NCBI RefSeq assembly: GCF_009720835.1
Contig: NZ_WNKZ01000002.1
Coordinates: 62,001-126,000 of the forward strand
From: Pseudoduganella buxea
Lineage (GTDB): Bacteria; Pseudomonadota; Gammaproteobacteria; Burkholderiales; Burkholderiaceae_D
Length of the DNA: 64,000 bases
Direction of reading: 5' to 3'
Shown here: positions 52,595-61,401 of the stretch, one piece after another
How positions within the stretch are numbered: the stretch's first letter is position 1
Layout: every line of letters begins with the position of its first letter
Notes under the pieces: model-generated
Told to the model about the DNA's origin: nothing
The model's database searches: none
The model's input: only the letters and a program-made list of their open reading frames with translations
Program-made: the position numbers and the translations under genes

Positions 52595-53491
52595 CTAGCC
52601 AGCCGGCGCAGTGGCCGGCGCGGACCGCCGGCTGGTCCAGACGCCCTCGAGCATGTACAGCGCCAGTGCGCTCCAGATGACGATGAAGCCGGCCAGCCGC
52701 GCCGTCGTGAAGGTCTCATGGAAGACCGTCAGGCCCAGCAGCATCTGGATGGTGGGCCCGATATATTGCAGCATGCCCAGTACGGACAGGGGAATGCGGC
52801 GCGCGCCGGCGGCGAACAGCAGCAAGGGGATGGCCGTGATCGGTCCGGCCGCCACCAGCAGCCAGCGCGTCGTGTCGCTGCCGGTATTGAGGAAGGCATT
52901 TTCGCCTTGCAGGGTCAGCCAGACGACATACGCCCCCGCCAGCGGAAACAGCAGCAGGGTCTCGAACGACAGCCCTTCCAGCGCCGCCAGCGCGGCCGTC
53001 TTGCGCAGCAGGCCATAGGCACCGAAGCTGCCGGCCAGCAGCAGCGCGATCCACGGCAGCTGGCCGGCCTGCCACGTCAGCCACAGCACGCCCAGCGCCG
53101 CCACGCCGACGGCAGCCCATTGGCCCGGGCGCAGGCGCTCTTTCAATACGAGCAGCCCCAGCAGCACGTTGACGAGGGGATTGATGAAGTAGCCCAGGCT
53201 GGCGTCGATGACGTGGCCGTTGTTGACGGCCCAGATATAGATGAACCAGTTGGCCGACAGCAGCAGGGCGCTCAGGGTGAACGTTGCCACCACGCGGGGG
53301 CGCCGCAGCACGGCCGGCAGCCACTGCCACTGGCGCCGCACCGTCAGCACGCCGCACAGGAACAGCAGCGACCAGACCATCCGGTGCGCCAGGATCTGGG
53401 TCGGCGGCACTTCGGCCAGCGCCTTGAAGTACAGGGGAAACAGGCCCCACATCAGGAAGGCCAGCGCGGCGTAGGCGATACCGCGGTTCAT
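52595..53491 (-). CDS. rarD: EamA/RarD family transporter
   Basis: Inner-membrane permease of the RarD type within the drug/metabolite transporter superfamily, 298 residues with about ten transmembrane helices. The family start MNRGIAYAALAFLMWGLFPL and the LQYIGPTIQMLLGLTVFHE motif are present. Its physiological substrate is unknown. Its start overlaps the end of the GNAT gene by 4 nt, and ettA lies upstream on the chromosome but 68 nt beyond its 3' end. Confidence 0.9.
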   Translation of the reverse strand: MNRGIAYAALAFLMWGLFPLYFKALAEVPPTQILAHRMVWSLLFLCGVLTVRRQWQWLPAVLRRPRVVATFTLSALLLSANWFIYIWAVNNGHVIDASLGYFINPLVNVLLGLLVLKERLRPGQWAAVGVAALGVLWLTWQAGQLPWIALLLAGSFGAYGLLRKTAALAALEGLSFETLLLFPLAGAYVVWLTLQGENAFLNTGSDTTRWLLVAAGPITAIPLLLFAAGARRIPLSVLGMLQYIGPTIQMLLGLTVFHETFTTARLAGFIVIWSALALYMLEGVWTSRRSAPATAPAG

Positions 53492-53922
53492 GGCAGCTCC
53501 AGGTGCAGGATGGGATAAGGGTTACCGAAGGGGTCGAGTGCCGAACGGCCGACCTGTTCGAAGCCCAGGCGCCGGTAAAAGCCGGCAGCCTGGCCGTTCT
53601 GCTCGTTGACGTCCACCTTGCGTGCGCCCAAGGTGGCAATGGCGAACTCGGCCAGCGTGCGTCCCGCCCCGGCGCCACGCCGCTCGGGGTGTACGAACAG
53701 CATCTCGATGGTGCCGGCGGCCACACCCAGGAATGCATAGGGGGCGCCGTTACTGTCGCGCAGGCAGTACAGTGGCGAGCAGTCCGCCAGCAAATTGCGC
53801 ACCAGCGGTGCCAGTTGCGCAATCGCTTCTTCGGTCAGGAAATCGTGGGTGGTACGGACCGCGCTTTCCCATACCTCGAACAGGCGGGGCAGGTCGGCAG
53901 CCTGGGCAGGACTGATTGGCAT
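53488..53922 (-). CDS. GNAT-family N-acetyltransferase
   Basis: 144-residue acetyltransferase of the GNAT superfamily. The acetyl-CoA pyrophosphate loop is in PERRGAGAGRTL (about 84-95), followed by KVDVNEQNGQAAGFYRRLGF, the helical/tail motif. Substrate unknown. I chose MPISPAQAADLPRL at 53922; the frame is open upstream but the sequence there is not conserved. It overlaps the rarD start by 4 nt and is divergent from kup. Confidence 0.85.
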   Translation of the reverse strand: MPISPAQAADLPRLFEVWESAVRTTHDFLTEEAIAQLAPLVRNLLADCSPLYCLRDSNGAPYAFLGVAAGTIEMLFVHPERRGAGAGRTLAEFAIATLGARKVDVNEQNGQAAGFYRRLGFEQVGRSALDPFGNPYPILHLELP

Positions 53923-54049
53923 CGTGTTCTTTCGTGAATCGTGGAAAATACCACAATGCCGGGGTGCTCGCACGGCAGCGCTCGGTGCTTGCTTTTCCGG
54001 AACGCTTAGCCTATTGTGCAACGCGCCAAAACTTACTTTGGGTGCAATT

Positions 54050-55921
54050 TTGACAGATAAAAAAAGCAGTATCGCCGCGCTGACCCTGGCTGCGGTGGGG
54101 ATCGTCTACGGTGACATCGGTACCAGTCCCTTGTATACGCTGAAGACCATCTTCGACGCCGAGCATGGCCTGGCGCTGACCCAGGCGAACCTGCTCGGGA
54201 TTATCTCGCTGATCTTCTGGGGCCTGACGATGATCGTCTCGCTCAAGTATGTGACCCTGGTGCTGCGCGCGGACAACCGGGGCGAGGGTGGCATCATGGC
54301 GCTGATGGCGCTGGCCTTGAATTCGGTCAGCAAGAGCTCCGCCTGGCATTTCCCGCTGCTGGTGATCGGCGTGCTGGGCGCCACCATGTTCTATGGCGAC
54401 AGCGTCGTCACGCCCGCCATTTCCGTGCTGGGTGCGATCGAGGGCCTGGAAGTGGCCGCCCCCGCGCTGGAGCGCTACGTCGTGCCGGCCGCGATCGTCG
54501 TGCTGGTCTCGCTGTACGCCGTGCAGCGGCACGGCACCGCCGGCATCGGCCGCTTCTTCGGCCCCATCATGATGGTGTGGTTCGCCGCGCTGGCCGTCAT
54601 GGGCGTGATCAACATCGCCCAGGAACCGGCCATCCTGCGTGCCCTGAATCCCCTGCACGCGTTCACCTTCATGTACCACAACGGCTTCATCGCCTTCGTC
54701 GCGCTGGGCGCCGTGGTGCTGGCCTTCACGGGCGCCGAGGCGCTGTATGCCGACATGGGCCACTTCGGCAAGAAACCGATCCGCATGGCCTGGTTCATGG
54801 TCTGCTTCCCGGCGCTGGCGCTGAACTACTTCGGCCAGGGCGCGCTGTTGATCCGCCATCCGGAAGCGGTCGACAATCCCTTCTTCCACCAGCTGGGCAG
54901 CTGGAGCGTCTACCCGCTGGTGGTGCTGTCGACGATGGCCGCCGTGATCGCGTCGCAGGCAACCATTTCCGGCACCTTCTCGATGACCAAGCAGGCCATC
55001 GCCCTGGGCCTGCTGCCGCGCATGCGCGTGCTGCACACGTCCGAGCATCAGATCGGCCAGATCTACATCCCGGCCGTGAACTGGCTGCAGCTGGTGGTGG
55101 TGCTGTGCGCCGTCATCGGCTTCGGTTCCTCCGACAGCCTGGCCGGCGCCTACGGCATCGCCGTCACGGCCACCATGCTGGCCACCACGGTGCTGACCTT
55201 CTTCGTGATCCGCTACCGCTGGCACCTGCCGCTGCTGGTGTGCTTCGCCGCCACCGGCTTCTTCATCGCGATGGACATCATGCTGTTCTCGGCCAGCACC
55301 CTGAAGCTGTTCCATGGCGGCTGGATGCCGCTGGCCCTTGGCACGGCGCTGTTTACCATCATGCTGACGTGGCGCACCGGCCGCTACCTGGTGTTCCGCA
55401 ACCTGGAAAAGCACGCCATTCCGCTGGAGGACTTCCTGTCCTCGCTGTTTGTCGCCCCACCCGCGCGCGTGCCCGGCACGGCCGTCTTCCTGCGTGGCGA
55501 AAGCGACGGCGTGCCGCACGCGATGCTGCACAACCTTTCGCACAACAAGGTGCTGCATGAGCGCGTCGTGTTCCTGACGGTGCATATCCTGGAAGAGCCC
55601 TATGTCACCAGCGACGAGCAGCTGCGCATCACGGACCTGGGCCACAACTGCTATCAGCTCAACATCAACTACGGCTTCAAGGACGAACCGGACATCCCGT
55701 CCGTGCTGGCCCTGTGCGCCGACCATGGCCTGACGTTCGAGATGATGGAGACCTCCTTCTTCATCGCCCGCCAGACGGTGATCTCTGCGCCGGGCGGCGG
55801 CATGTCGCCATGGCGCGAGCACCTGTTCGTGGCCATGTCGCGCAATGCCCGCGCCGCCGCCGACTACTACCAGATTCCACCCAACCGGGTGATCGAGCTG
55901 GGTACCCAGGTGGAGATCTGA
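54050..55921 (+). CDS. kup: Potassium uptake protein Kup, TTG start
   Basis: KUP/HAK/KT potassium transporter of 623 residues, with 12 membrane segments and a C-terminal cytoplasmic domain. It starts at TTG 54050 (TDKKSSIAALTLAAVGIVYG); an in-frame TTG lies 4 codons earlier, and the next ATG is too far in. The signature GDIGTSPLYTLKTIF and GYNGD-type core (ATMFYGDSVVTPAISVLGAIEG) are complete. It is divergent from the GNAT gene. Confidence 0.92.
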   Translation: MTDKKSSIAALTLAAVGIVYGDIGTSPLYTLKTIFDAEHGLALTQANLLGIISLIFWGLTMIVSLKYVTLVLRADNRGEGGIMALMALALNSVSKSSAWHFPLLVIGVLGATMFYGDSVVTPAISVLGAIEGLEVAAPALERYVVPAAIVVLVSLYAVQRHGTAGIGRFFGPIMMVWFAALAVMGVINIAQEPAILRALNPLHAFTFMYHNGFIAFVALGAVVLAFTGAEALYADMGHFGKKPIRMAWFMVCFPALALNYFGQGALLIRHPEAVDNPFFHQLGSWSVYPLVVLSTMAAVIASQATISGTFSMTKQAIALGLLPRMRVLHTSEHQIGQIYIPAVNWLQLVVVLCAVIGFGSSDSLAGAYGIAVTATMLATTVLTFFVIRYRWHLPLLVCFAATGFFIAMDIMLFSASTLKLFHGGWMPLALGTALFTIMLTWRTGRYLVFRNLEKHAIPLEDFLSSLFVAPPARVPGTAVFLRGESDGVPHAMLHNLSHNKVLHERVVFLTVHILEEPYVTSDEQLRITDLGHNCYQLNINYGFKDEPDIPSVLALCADHGLTFEMMETSFFIARQTVISAPGGGMSPWREHLFVAMSRNARAAADYYQIPPNRVIELGTQVEI

Positions 55922-56043
55922 CGGCGAAATTGTAACGAAAGTGTTGCAAAGCACCCGCTGGGGGTATTGCTCCGTTACACTTCCCCGCTGTTCGCGCCGG
56001 CGGGGGCCAGGCGCGGCATGACCCTCCTTCAAAAGTGAGAACT

Positions 56044-56493
56044 ATGAAATCGATCTTCCAGATTGCCGCATCCCTGGCATGCGCCGTGGCGCTGACCGCC
56101 TGCGGCGGTGGCGGCAGCGACACGCCAGCCAGCAACCCTGCCGCGCCACAGCCGGTTTTCAGCAAGACCGACACCGTCGTCGGCACCGGCACCGAAGCGA
56201 CCGCCGGCGACACCGTGACGGTGCATTACACGGGCTACCTGTATTCCGCCACGGCCACGGGCGGCAAGGGCAGCCAGTTCGAAACGAGCGTGGGCAAGAC
56301 GCCGTTTACCTTCGTGCTGGGCCGCGGCAACGTCATCGCCGGCTGGGAACAGGGCGTCCCCGGCATGAAAGTGGGCGGCAAGCGCACCCTGGTGATGCCC
56401 GCCTCGCTGGCCTACGGCGCCACGGCGCAGGGCGCGATTCCCGCCAATTCGGCGCTGGTGTTCGACGTCGAGATGGTGGCGATCAAGCGCTGA
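56044..56493 (+). CDS. FKBP-type peptidyl-prolyl isomerase lipoprotein
   Basis: 149-residue lipoprotein with an FKBP domain. The lipobox LTAC (about 17-20) follows a short signal peptide, then a flexible Gly/Pro-rich linker. The isomerase core VTVHYTGYL (about 60), FVLGRGNVIAGWEQGVPGMK and RTLVMPASLAYG is complete. The protein probably helps fold periplasmic or outer-membrane proteins. The ATG at 56044 has a GTGAGA upstream; an earlier in-frame ATG three codons back is not needed. A terminator follows. Confidence 0.92.
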   Translation: MKSIFQIAASLACAVALTACGGGGSDTPASNPAAPQPVFSKTDTVVGTGTEATAGDTVTVHYTGYLYSATATGGKGSQFETSVGKTPFTFVLGRGNVIAGWEQGVPGMKVGGKRTLVMPASLAYGATAQGAIPANSALVFDVEMVAIKR

Positions 56494-56512
56494 TCGTTCG
56501 CGCAGCATGACG

Positions 56513-56537
56513 AGGCGGCCGCTGGCCGCCTTTTTTT
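56513..56537 (+). terminator. Intrinsic terminator after the FKBP gene
   Basis: Stem AGGCGGCC with GGCCGCCT around a GCT loop, followed by seven T residues. It ends 20 nt downstream of the FKBP stop. Confidence 0.85.
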
Positions 56538-56566
56538 CGTCTTCTGCCATGGCCTCCAGCGTCCCG

Positions 56567-56662
56567 ACGTGGACAGGCTCCGGGCCTCACGCGGCCCAAG
56601 GTAAACGAGTTCGGGGCTTCAAGCCGCCCAAGGTGGACAAGTTCAGGGCCTAGGCGGCCCTG
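56567..56662. repeat. Three tandem 32-bp repeats running into the ABC ATPase gene
   Basis: Three units of 32 bp each begin at 56567, 56599 and 56631; they share the pattern AGGTGGACAAGTTC-GGGCCT-GGCGGCCC with point differences. The third unit covers the last codons and the stop (TAG at 56650-56652) of the minus-strand ABC ATPase. The reverse complement contains TGTCCACCTTGGG, the core of the repeat pair at 30.2 kb. Confidence 0.85.
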
Positions 56663-57336
56663 AGTGCATCGACGATGATGCGCCCATCGAGCAGGTTCAG
56701 CGTGCGCGAGGCCTGGGCCGCGTGGGCCGGGGAGTGCGTCACCATGACCACTGTCGTGCCTTCGGCGTTGATGGTGCGCAGCAGGCGCATGACGTCGTCG
56801 CCGTGGGCCGTGTCCAGGTTCCCTGTCGGTTCGTCGGCCAGCAGGATGGCGGGGCCGGCCACCAGTGCGCGCGCGATCGCCACGCGCTGCTGCTGCCCGC
56901 CGGAGAGCTGCGAAGGCCGGTGCTTCGCCCGGTGCGCCACGCCCAGCTTCTCCAGCATCTGCGCCACCTTCGCGCGGCGCTCGCGGGCCGGCATGCCCGT
57001 GTATTCGAGCGCCAGTTCCACGTTCTCGAACACGGACAACTCCTCGATCAGGTTGAAGCTCTGGAAGATGAAGCCGACGCGCCCGCGCCGCAGCTCGTTC
57101 AGCTTCGCTTCGCCCCATGCGGCCACATTCCGGCCTTCGAACCAGTAGTCGCCGCTGGTGGGCACGTCCAGCAGGCCCAGGAGGCTGAGCAGGGTGGACT
57201 TGCCGCAACCGGAGGGTCCCGTGATGGCGACATATTCGCCGGCCTCGATTTCCAGGTCGATGCGGTCGAGCGCCGTGGTCTGCACTTCGCCGGCCACGTG
57301 GATCTTGCTGACACCTGAGAGTTTGAGCATTGCCAT
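56650..57336 (-). CDS. ABC transporter ATPase, MacB/LolD type
   Basis: ATPase of a MacB/LolD-like ABC exporter, 228 residues. Walker A GPSGCGKST (about 39-47), signature LSGGQQQRVAIARAL (about 142-156), Walker B AILLADEPTGNLD, and the characteristic LGLLDVPTSGDYWFEG are all present. The last five residues (ALRAA) and the stop lie inside a tandem repeat, so the natural end may have been replaced. The membrane permease (FtsX type) normally found next to it is absent. It lies 22 nt after the HlyD-like adaptor and shares its sigma-54 promoter. Confidence 0.9.
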   Translation of the reverse strand: MAMLKLSGVSKIHVAGEVQTTALDRIDLEIEAGEYVAITGPSGCGKSTLLSLLGLLDVPTSGDYWFEGRNVAAWGEAKLNELRRGRVGFIFQSFNLIEELSVFENVELALEYTGMPARERRAKVAQMLEKLGVAHRAKHRPSQLSGGQQQRVAIARALVAGPAILLADEPTGNLDTAHGDDVMRLLRTINAEGTTVVMVTHSPAHAAQASRTLNLLDGRIIVDALRAA

Positions 57337-57358
57337 TCCTTTGAGCGATGGTGGAAGA

Positions 57359-58642
57359 TTACTTGGAAATCTGCAGCCGGGTGGCTTTTCCGAACGGCGC
57401 GTAGGCCGAGACGATCACCCGTTCGCCCGCGCGCAGTCCGCCCAGCACCTCGACCTGGGCGTTGTTGCGCCGGCCCGTGCTGATGGCGCGGCGCTCGGCC
57501 TGGCGCGCATCCGTCAGCACGAAGGCCCAGGCGCCGCCGCTGTCGTTGACGAAGGCGCCGTTCGGCAGCAGCAGCGCCGGTGCCGGTTCGCCCAGCGTGA
57601 TGTGGGCATCGACGCTCTGGCCCGGATTCAATGCCGGCGGCTGGCCGGCCGCGAACAGCAGCTCGGCGGTGAAGCGGCCGTCGCGGATCTGCGGGTAGAC
57701 CGTGCCGACCCGCACCGGATAGCGCCTGCCGTCCAGCTGCACGGCACCGGTCCGGCCCACGGCGATGCGGTTCAGGTAGAACTCGTCGACGGGGGCGAGC
57801 AGCTTGAAGCGGGCCGGGTCGTCGATGCGGCCGACGTTCTTGCCCGTCACGATGGATTCGCCCACCTGCAGGCGAAAGTCCGTCAGCCGCCCCGCCACGG
57901 GGGCGCGCACGGCCAGCGCGTCGACGGTCGCCTGCACCAGTCGCAGGCCGTCGCGCAGGCCGTCGATGGCCTGTTCCAGCTGGCCCAGCGCATTGCCGCG
58001 CACCTTGTCCTCGGCCGCGTTGCTGGCCTGTTCCAGCGCCAGCGCGCGCCGCGCCTTGTCATGCCGGTCGCGCGTTTCCTCCAGGCTGACGCTGGAGATA
58101 TAGCCCTGCGCCGCCAGCCGTTCGCCGCGCGTCAGCGCCTTGGCGGCCTGCTCCAGCTCGAAGGCCAGGTCGTCCAGCCGGCGCTGGCGCTGGCTGCGGT
58201 CGTTCTGCTCGGCCACGCGCAGGGTCGACAGGTTCGAGATCTGCTGCGCGTGCTCCGACTGGCGCGCCAGCAGTTCGAGGTTGCGCTGCGGGTTCGAGAT
58301 GCGAAACAGCAGCTGGCCCTGCGTCACCAGTTCGCCGTCGCGCGCGAACACTTCCTCGACCCGGCCCGATTCGACCGAGTCCAGGATCACCGCATGCAGC
58401 GGCGCGGCGCTGGCGCGCACGGCGATATCGTCGCGGAAGATGCCCCGTTCGACGGTGGCGATGCGCAGGTCGGCGCCGGCCACCTGCAGCCCGCGCGGCA
58501 GCAGCCACCACCACCACGCCAGGGCTGCCGCCAGCGCGACGAGGATCGCGATGGCGGCCAGCGCAAGCGGGTGGCGGCGGCGCGGCACGATGGTGTCCAT
58601 GGCCGCACCGGTGGCGGGGCGCAGGGGAGGCGGGTGGTTCAT
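57359..58642 (-). CDS. HlyD-family periplasmic adaptor protein
   Basis: Membrane-fusion (adaptor) protein of 427 residues. A transmembrane anchor (about 25-48, LALAAIAILVALAAALAWWW) is followed by the lipoyl/beta-barrel parts and a long helical hairpin (NLELLARQSEHAQQISNLS...). It would link an ABC exporter to an outer-membrane channel. The start at 58642 gives MNHPPPLRPATG; the frame is open upstream without conservation. It is the first gene of an operon with the ABC ATPase, under a sigma-54 promoter 33-48 nt upstream. Confidence 0.88.
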   Translation of the reverse strand: MNHPPPLRPATGAAMDTIVPRRRHPLALAAIAILVALAAALAWWWWLLPRGLQVAGADLRIATVERGIFRDDIAVRASAAPLHAVILDSVESGRVEEVFARDGELVTQGQLLFRISNPQRNLELLARQSEHAQQISNLSTLRVAEQNDRSQRQRRLDDLAFELEQAAKALTRGERLAAQGYISSVSLEETRDRHDKARRALALEQASNAAEDKVRGNALGQLEQAIDGLRDGLRLVQATVDALAVRAPVAGRLTDFRLQVGESIVTGKNVGRIDDPARFKLLAPVDEFYLNRIAVGRTGAVQLDGRRYPVRVGTVYPQIRDGRFTAELLFAAGQPPALNPGQSVDAHITLGEPAPALLLPNGAFVNDSGGAWAFVLTDARQAERRAISTGRRNNAQVEVLGGLRAGERVIVSAYAPFGKATRLQISK

Positions 58643-58674
58643 GCGGCGTCCGGTAACAGTGGTTCTCCCATACA

Positions 58675-58690
58675 GCAAGGCATGTGCCAG
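58675..58690 (-). promoter_or_regulatory. Sigma-54 (-24/-12) promoter of the efflux operon
   Basis: On the minus strand CTGGCACATGCCTTGC matches the sigma-54 consensus TGGCAC-N5-TTGC with invariant GG and GC elements. Transcription would start near 58664, about 22 nt before the HlyD ATG. The divergent gene encodes a sigma-54 activator, which makes the assignment much stronger. Confidence 0.85.
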
Positions 58691-58729
58691 GCGTGCGGAA
58701 GGGCTGGAACGGGTGTCTCGTGCGGGCTT

Positions 58730-58769
58730 TGTCCACATGTGGACAGCGTGGGCTGTCCGCTTCCGGACA
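58730..58769. promoter_or_regulatory. Twin activator-binding palindromes (UAS)
   Basis: Two palindromes with the same pattern TGTCC-N6-GGACA lie at 58730-58745 and 58754-58769, centres 24 bp apart. They are about 74 and 98 bp upstream of the predicted sigma-54 start site, the usual place for enhancer sites of NtrC-family activators. They also sit just upstream of the activator gene itself. Confidence 0.75.
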
Positions 58770-58823
58770 GTGCGCAAAAAGCCTTCGTCGCCGGGCCAGG
58801 GCTGCTGCTAGAATCGCCGCACC

Positions 58824-60176
58824 ATGGCCGACTCCACCGCCCGTATCCTGATCCTCGACGACGATGCCGACGTGGCCTGCGCCGCGCGCATGCTGCTGCG
58901 CCGGCGCCATGCCGACGTGCTGGTGCTGGACGATCCGGCCGGCCTGCCGGCATTGCTGGCGCGCGCCATGCCCGACGTCGTGCTGCTGGACCTGAACTTC
59001 ACGCCGGGCCGCACCGACGGTGCCGAAGGCCTGGCCGCCCTCGACCTGCTGCGCCGCCAGCCCAGCGCGCCGGCCGTCATCGCCCTGACGGCGTATGCCG
59101 ACGTGCCGCTGGCCGTGGAGGCCCTGAAGCGCGGCGCCGGTGACTTCCTCACCAAGCCGTGGGACAACGCGCGCCTCGTCGCCGCCGTCGACAGCGCACT
59201 GGCACGCCGCACGGCCACGCCCGCGCAGGCGGCCACGTCGGCGCTGATGGGCGAGTCGGCGCCGATGCGGGCGGTGCGGGCCATGATCGCCGGCGTCGCG
59301 CCCACGCAGGCCAATGTGCTCGTGCTGGGCGAGAACGGCGTGGGCAAGGAACTGGTGGCGCGGGCCATCCACGACGCGTCGCACCGCGCCGGCCAGACCT
59401 TCCTGCCCGTGGACATGGGCGCGCTGCCCGAATCCACCTTCGAGAGCGAATTGTTCGGCCACCGCAAGGGCTCCTTCACGGACGCCAGGGCGGACCGCCC
59501 GGGGCGCTTCCAGGCGGCACGGGGCGGCACGCTGTTCCTCGACGAGATCGGCAATATGCCGCTGGCCGGCCAGGCCAAGCTGCTGACGGCGCTGGAGCGG
59601 CGCGAAGTCACCCCCCTGGGCGCCGACCGGGCCGAAAGCGTGGACGTACGCATCGTCAGCGCCACCAACCTCGATGAGGCGCGCCTGTTCGATCCGGCCG
59701 TGTTCCGGCCCGACCTGCTGTTCCGCTTGAACACCATCGTCATCCGCGTGCCGCCGCTGCGCGAACGCCCGGCCGATATTTCCGCGCTGCTGCGTCATTA
59801 CCTGGATGTGTACGAGGCCCAGTACGGGCGGCCGGCGCGCGCCTTGTCCGCCGCCGCGCAGGCGGCGCTGCAGGCGCACCCGTGGCCCGGCAATGTGCGG
59901 GCGCTGCGGCATGCCTGCGAGCGGGCCGTGATCCTGGGCGCCGGGGAGCAGTACGACGTCGACGATTTCAGCGTGGGGCAGGTGACGGCGGCAGTGGTAC
60001 CGTTGCCGGTACCGGTCGCAGGCACCGTCAACGCCACGGCAACCCTGAGCACCCTGGAGCGCGATGCCATCGCCGCCGCGCTGGCCCAGGCCCAGGGCAA
60101 TATCAGCCACGCCGCCCGGGCACTGGGCGTGAGCCGCGCGGCCCTGTACCGCAAGCTGGACAAGCATGGCATCTGA
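58824..60176 (+). CDS. Sigma-54-dependent response regulator (NtrC family)
   Basis: Response regulator of 450 residues: receiver (1-120, phosphoacceptor Asp56 in VVLLDLNF, Lys111), AAA+ sigma-54 activator domain (Walker A GENGVGKE at 169-176, Walker B LFLDE at 237-241) and Fis-type HTH (HAARALGVSRAALYRKL). The sigma-54 contact loop reads GSFTDA (216-221) instead of the usual GAFTGA. It overlaps the histidine kinase gene by 11 nt and is divergent from the efflux operon it presumably activates. Confidence 0.94.
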   Translation: MADSTARILILDDDADVACAARMLLRRRHADVLVLDDPAGLPALLARAMPDVVLLDLNFTPGRTDGAEGLAALDLLRRQPSAPAVIALTAYADVPLAVEALKRGAGDFLTKPWDNARLVAAVDSALARRTATPAQAATSALMGESAPMRAVRAMIAGVAPTQANVLVLGENGVGKELVARAIHDASHRAGQTFLPVDMGALPESTFESELFGHRKGSFTDARADRPGRFQAARGGTLFLDEIGNMPLAGQAKLLTALERREVTPLGADRAESVDVRIVSATNLDEARLFDPAVFRPDLLFRLNTIVIRVPPLRERPADISALLRHYLDVYEAQYGRPARALSAAAQAALQAHPWPGNVRALRHACERAVILGAGEQYDVDDFSVGQVTAAVVPLPVPVAGTVNATATLSTLERDAIAAALAQAQGNISHAARALGVSRAALYRKLDKHGI

Positions 60177-61401
60177 GCGCTGGCCGAAGGCCGGCGTCGG
60201 TTCTGCCGTTGCGGTGTTGATGGCGTTGGCGGCATGCGCTGCGCGGGTAGGCGACTCGCCGCGCCTCCTGGTGCTGTGCGGGATCGGCATGCTGCTGGCA
60301 GGCCTGCTGCTGTGGCACTGCCTGGCGCGCCTCACGCTGCGGCGCCCGCTGCCGGAAGCGGCCGCACCGCCCCGTCACGGCGATGCGCAGGCGGCGGCGA
60401 GTGCCCTGCTGGCGCTGGAGGCTCGGCTGGAGCATGCGCCGATTGCCCTGTTCACCGTGGCGCAGCCGGGCGATCCCGCTGCCGTCGCACCCTTGAACGG
60501 CAATGCACGCCGGCTGCTGGCGCCGGGCCGCGCCGTCGAACCGGAGCGCCTGTGCGCGCTGCTGGCGGCGCAGCCGGCCGACCAGCGCTCGCTGATCGGC
60601 TTCGATACCGAGCGGGGAACGGAGCGCGCGCTGGTGGCCGTGTCCGCGCTGACCGTGCAGGGCGAGAGCCAGCACCTGGTAGCCCTGCTGCCGGTGGAGA
60701 GCCAGCTGGAAGCGGAAGCGCTGAACGCATGGCGCCAGCTGGTGCACGTGCTCACGCACGAGATCATGAATTCGCTGACGCCGGTGGCATCGCTGTCGCG
60801 CACGGCTCGCGACCTGCTGGGCGAGCCGCCTGCCGTCGCCGCCGGTGACGACGCCGTGGCCGATATCGCCACGGCCCTTGACGCCATCGCGCGTCGCTCG
60901 GCCAGCCTGATCGACTTCGTGGCCAGCTACCGCAGCCTGTCGACCGTGCCGCCGGCCCGGCCGGAACGGGTGGCCCTGGCCGATCTGTTCGGCCGGCTGG
61001 CGGCGCTGGTGGGGCCGGCGTGGCAGGCACGGGGCGGCAAGGCGGATTTCTTTGTCGAACCGGCCACCCTGGCGCTGCTGGCCGATCCCGGCCAGCTGGA
61101 ACAGGCGCTGCTCAATTTGCTGAAGAACGCGGCGGAAGCCACGGCGGACGTGGCCGCGCCGCAGGCGCAGGTGCACGCGAGGCTGGGGCGGGGCGGGCGG
61201 CTGCGCATCGAAGTGTCCGACAACGGCCCCGGCGTGCCGGACGACATGGCACCGCACATCTTCACGCCGTTCTTCTCGACGAAGAAACAGGGCCGCGGCA
61301 TCGGCCTGGCCATGGTGCGCCAGCTGGTGCACGGCAACGGCGGCACCGTGCGGCACGCCCGCGCCGTCACGCGCGGCGCCCGCTTCATCGTCAGCTTCTA
61401 A
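60166..61401 (+). CDS. Sensor histidine kinase
   Basis: Sensor kinase of 411 residues with two N-terminal transmembrane helices (about 12-27 and 33-52) and almost no periplasmic loop, so it may sense a membrane-borne signal. A PAS-like region (about 80-180) is followed by the H-box LTHEIMNSLTP (His198), the N-box LLNLLKNAAEA, and G-boxes DNGPGVP and GRGIGLAMVRQL. It overlaps the response regulator start and forms a two-component system with it. Confidence 0.93.
   Translation: MASERWPKAGVGSAVAVLMALAACAARVGDSPRLLVLCGIGMLLAGLLLWHCLARLTLRRPLPEAAAPPRHGDAQAAASALLALEARLEHAPIALFTVAQPGDPAAVAPLNGNARRLLAPGRAVEPERLCALLAAQPADQRSLIGFDTERGTERALVAVSALTVQGESQHLVALLPVESQLEAEALNAWRQLVHVLTHEIMNSLTPVASLSRTARDLLGEPPAVAAGDDAVADIATALDAIARRSASLIDFVASYRSLSTVPPARPERVALADLFGRLAALVGPAWQARGGKADFFVEPATLALLADPGQLEQALLNLLKNAAEATADVAAPQAQVHARLGRGGRLRIEVSDNGPGVPDDMAPHIFTPFFSTKKQGRGIGLAMVRQLVHGNGGTVRHARAVTRGARFIVSF

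Noticed and set aside
54011..56032. A 673-codon minus-strand frame opposite kup
   Set aside because: Antisense to Kup, rich in His/Gln/Asp/Gly as typical for frames opposite membrane proteins.
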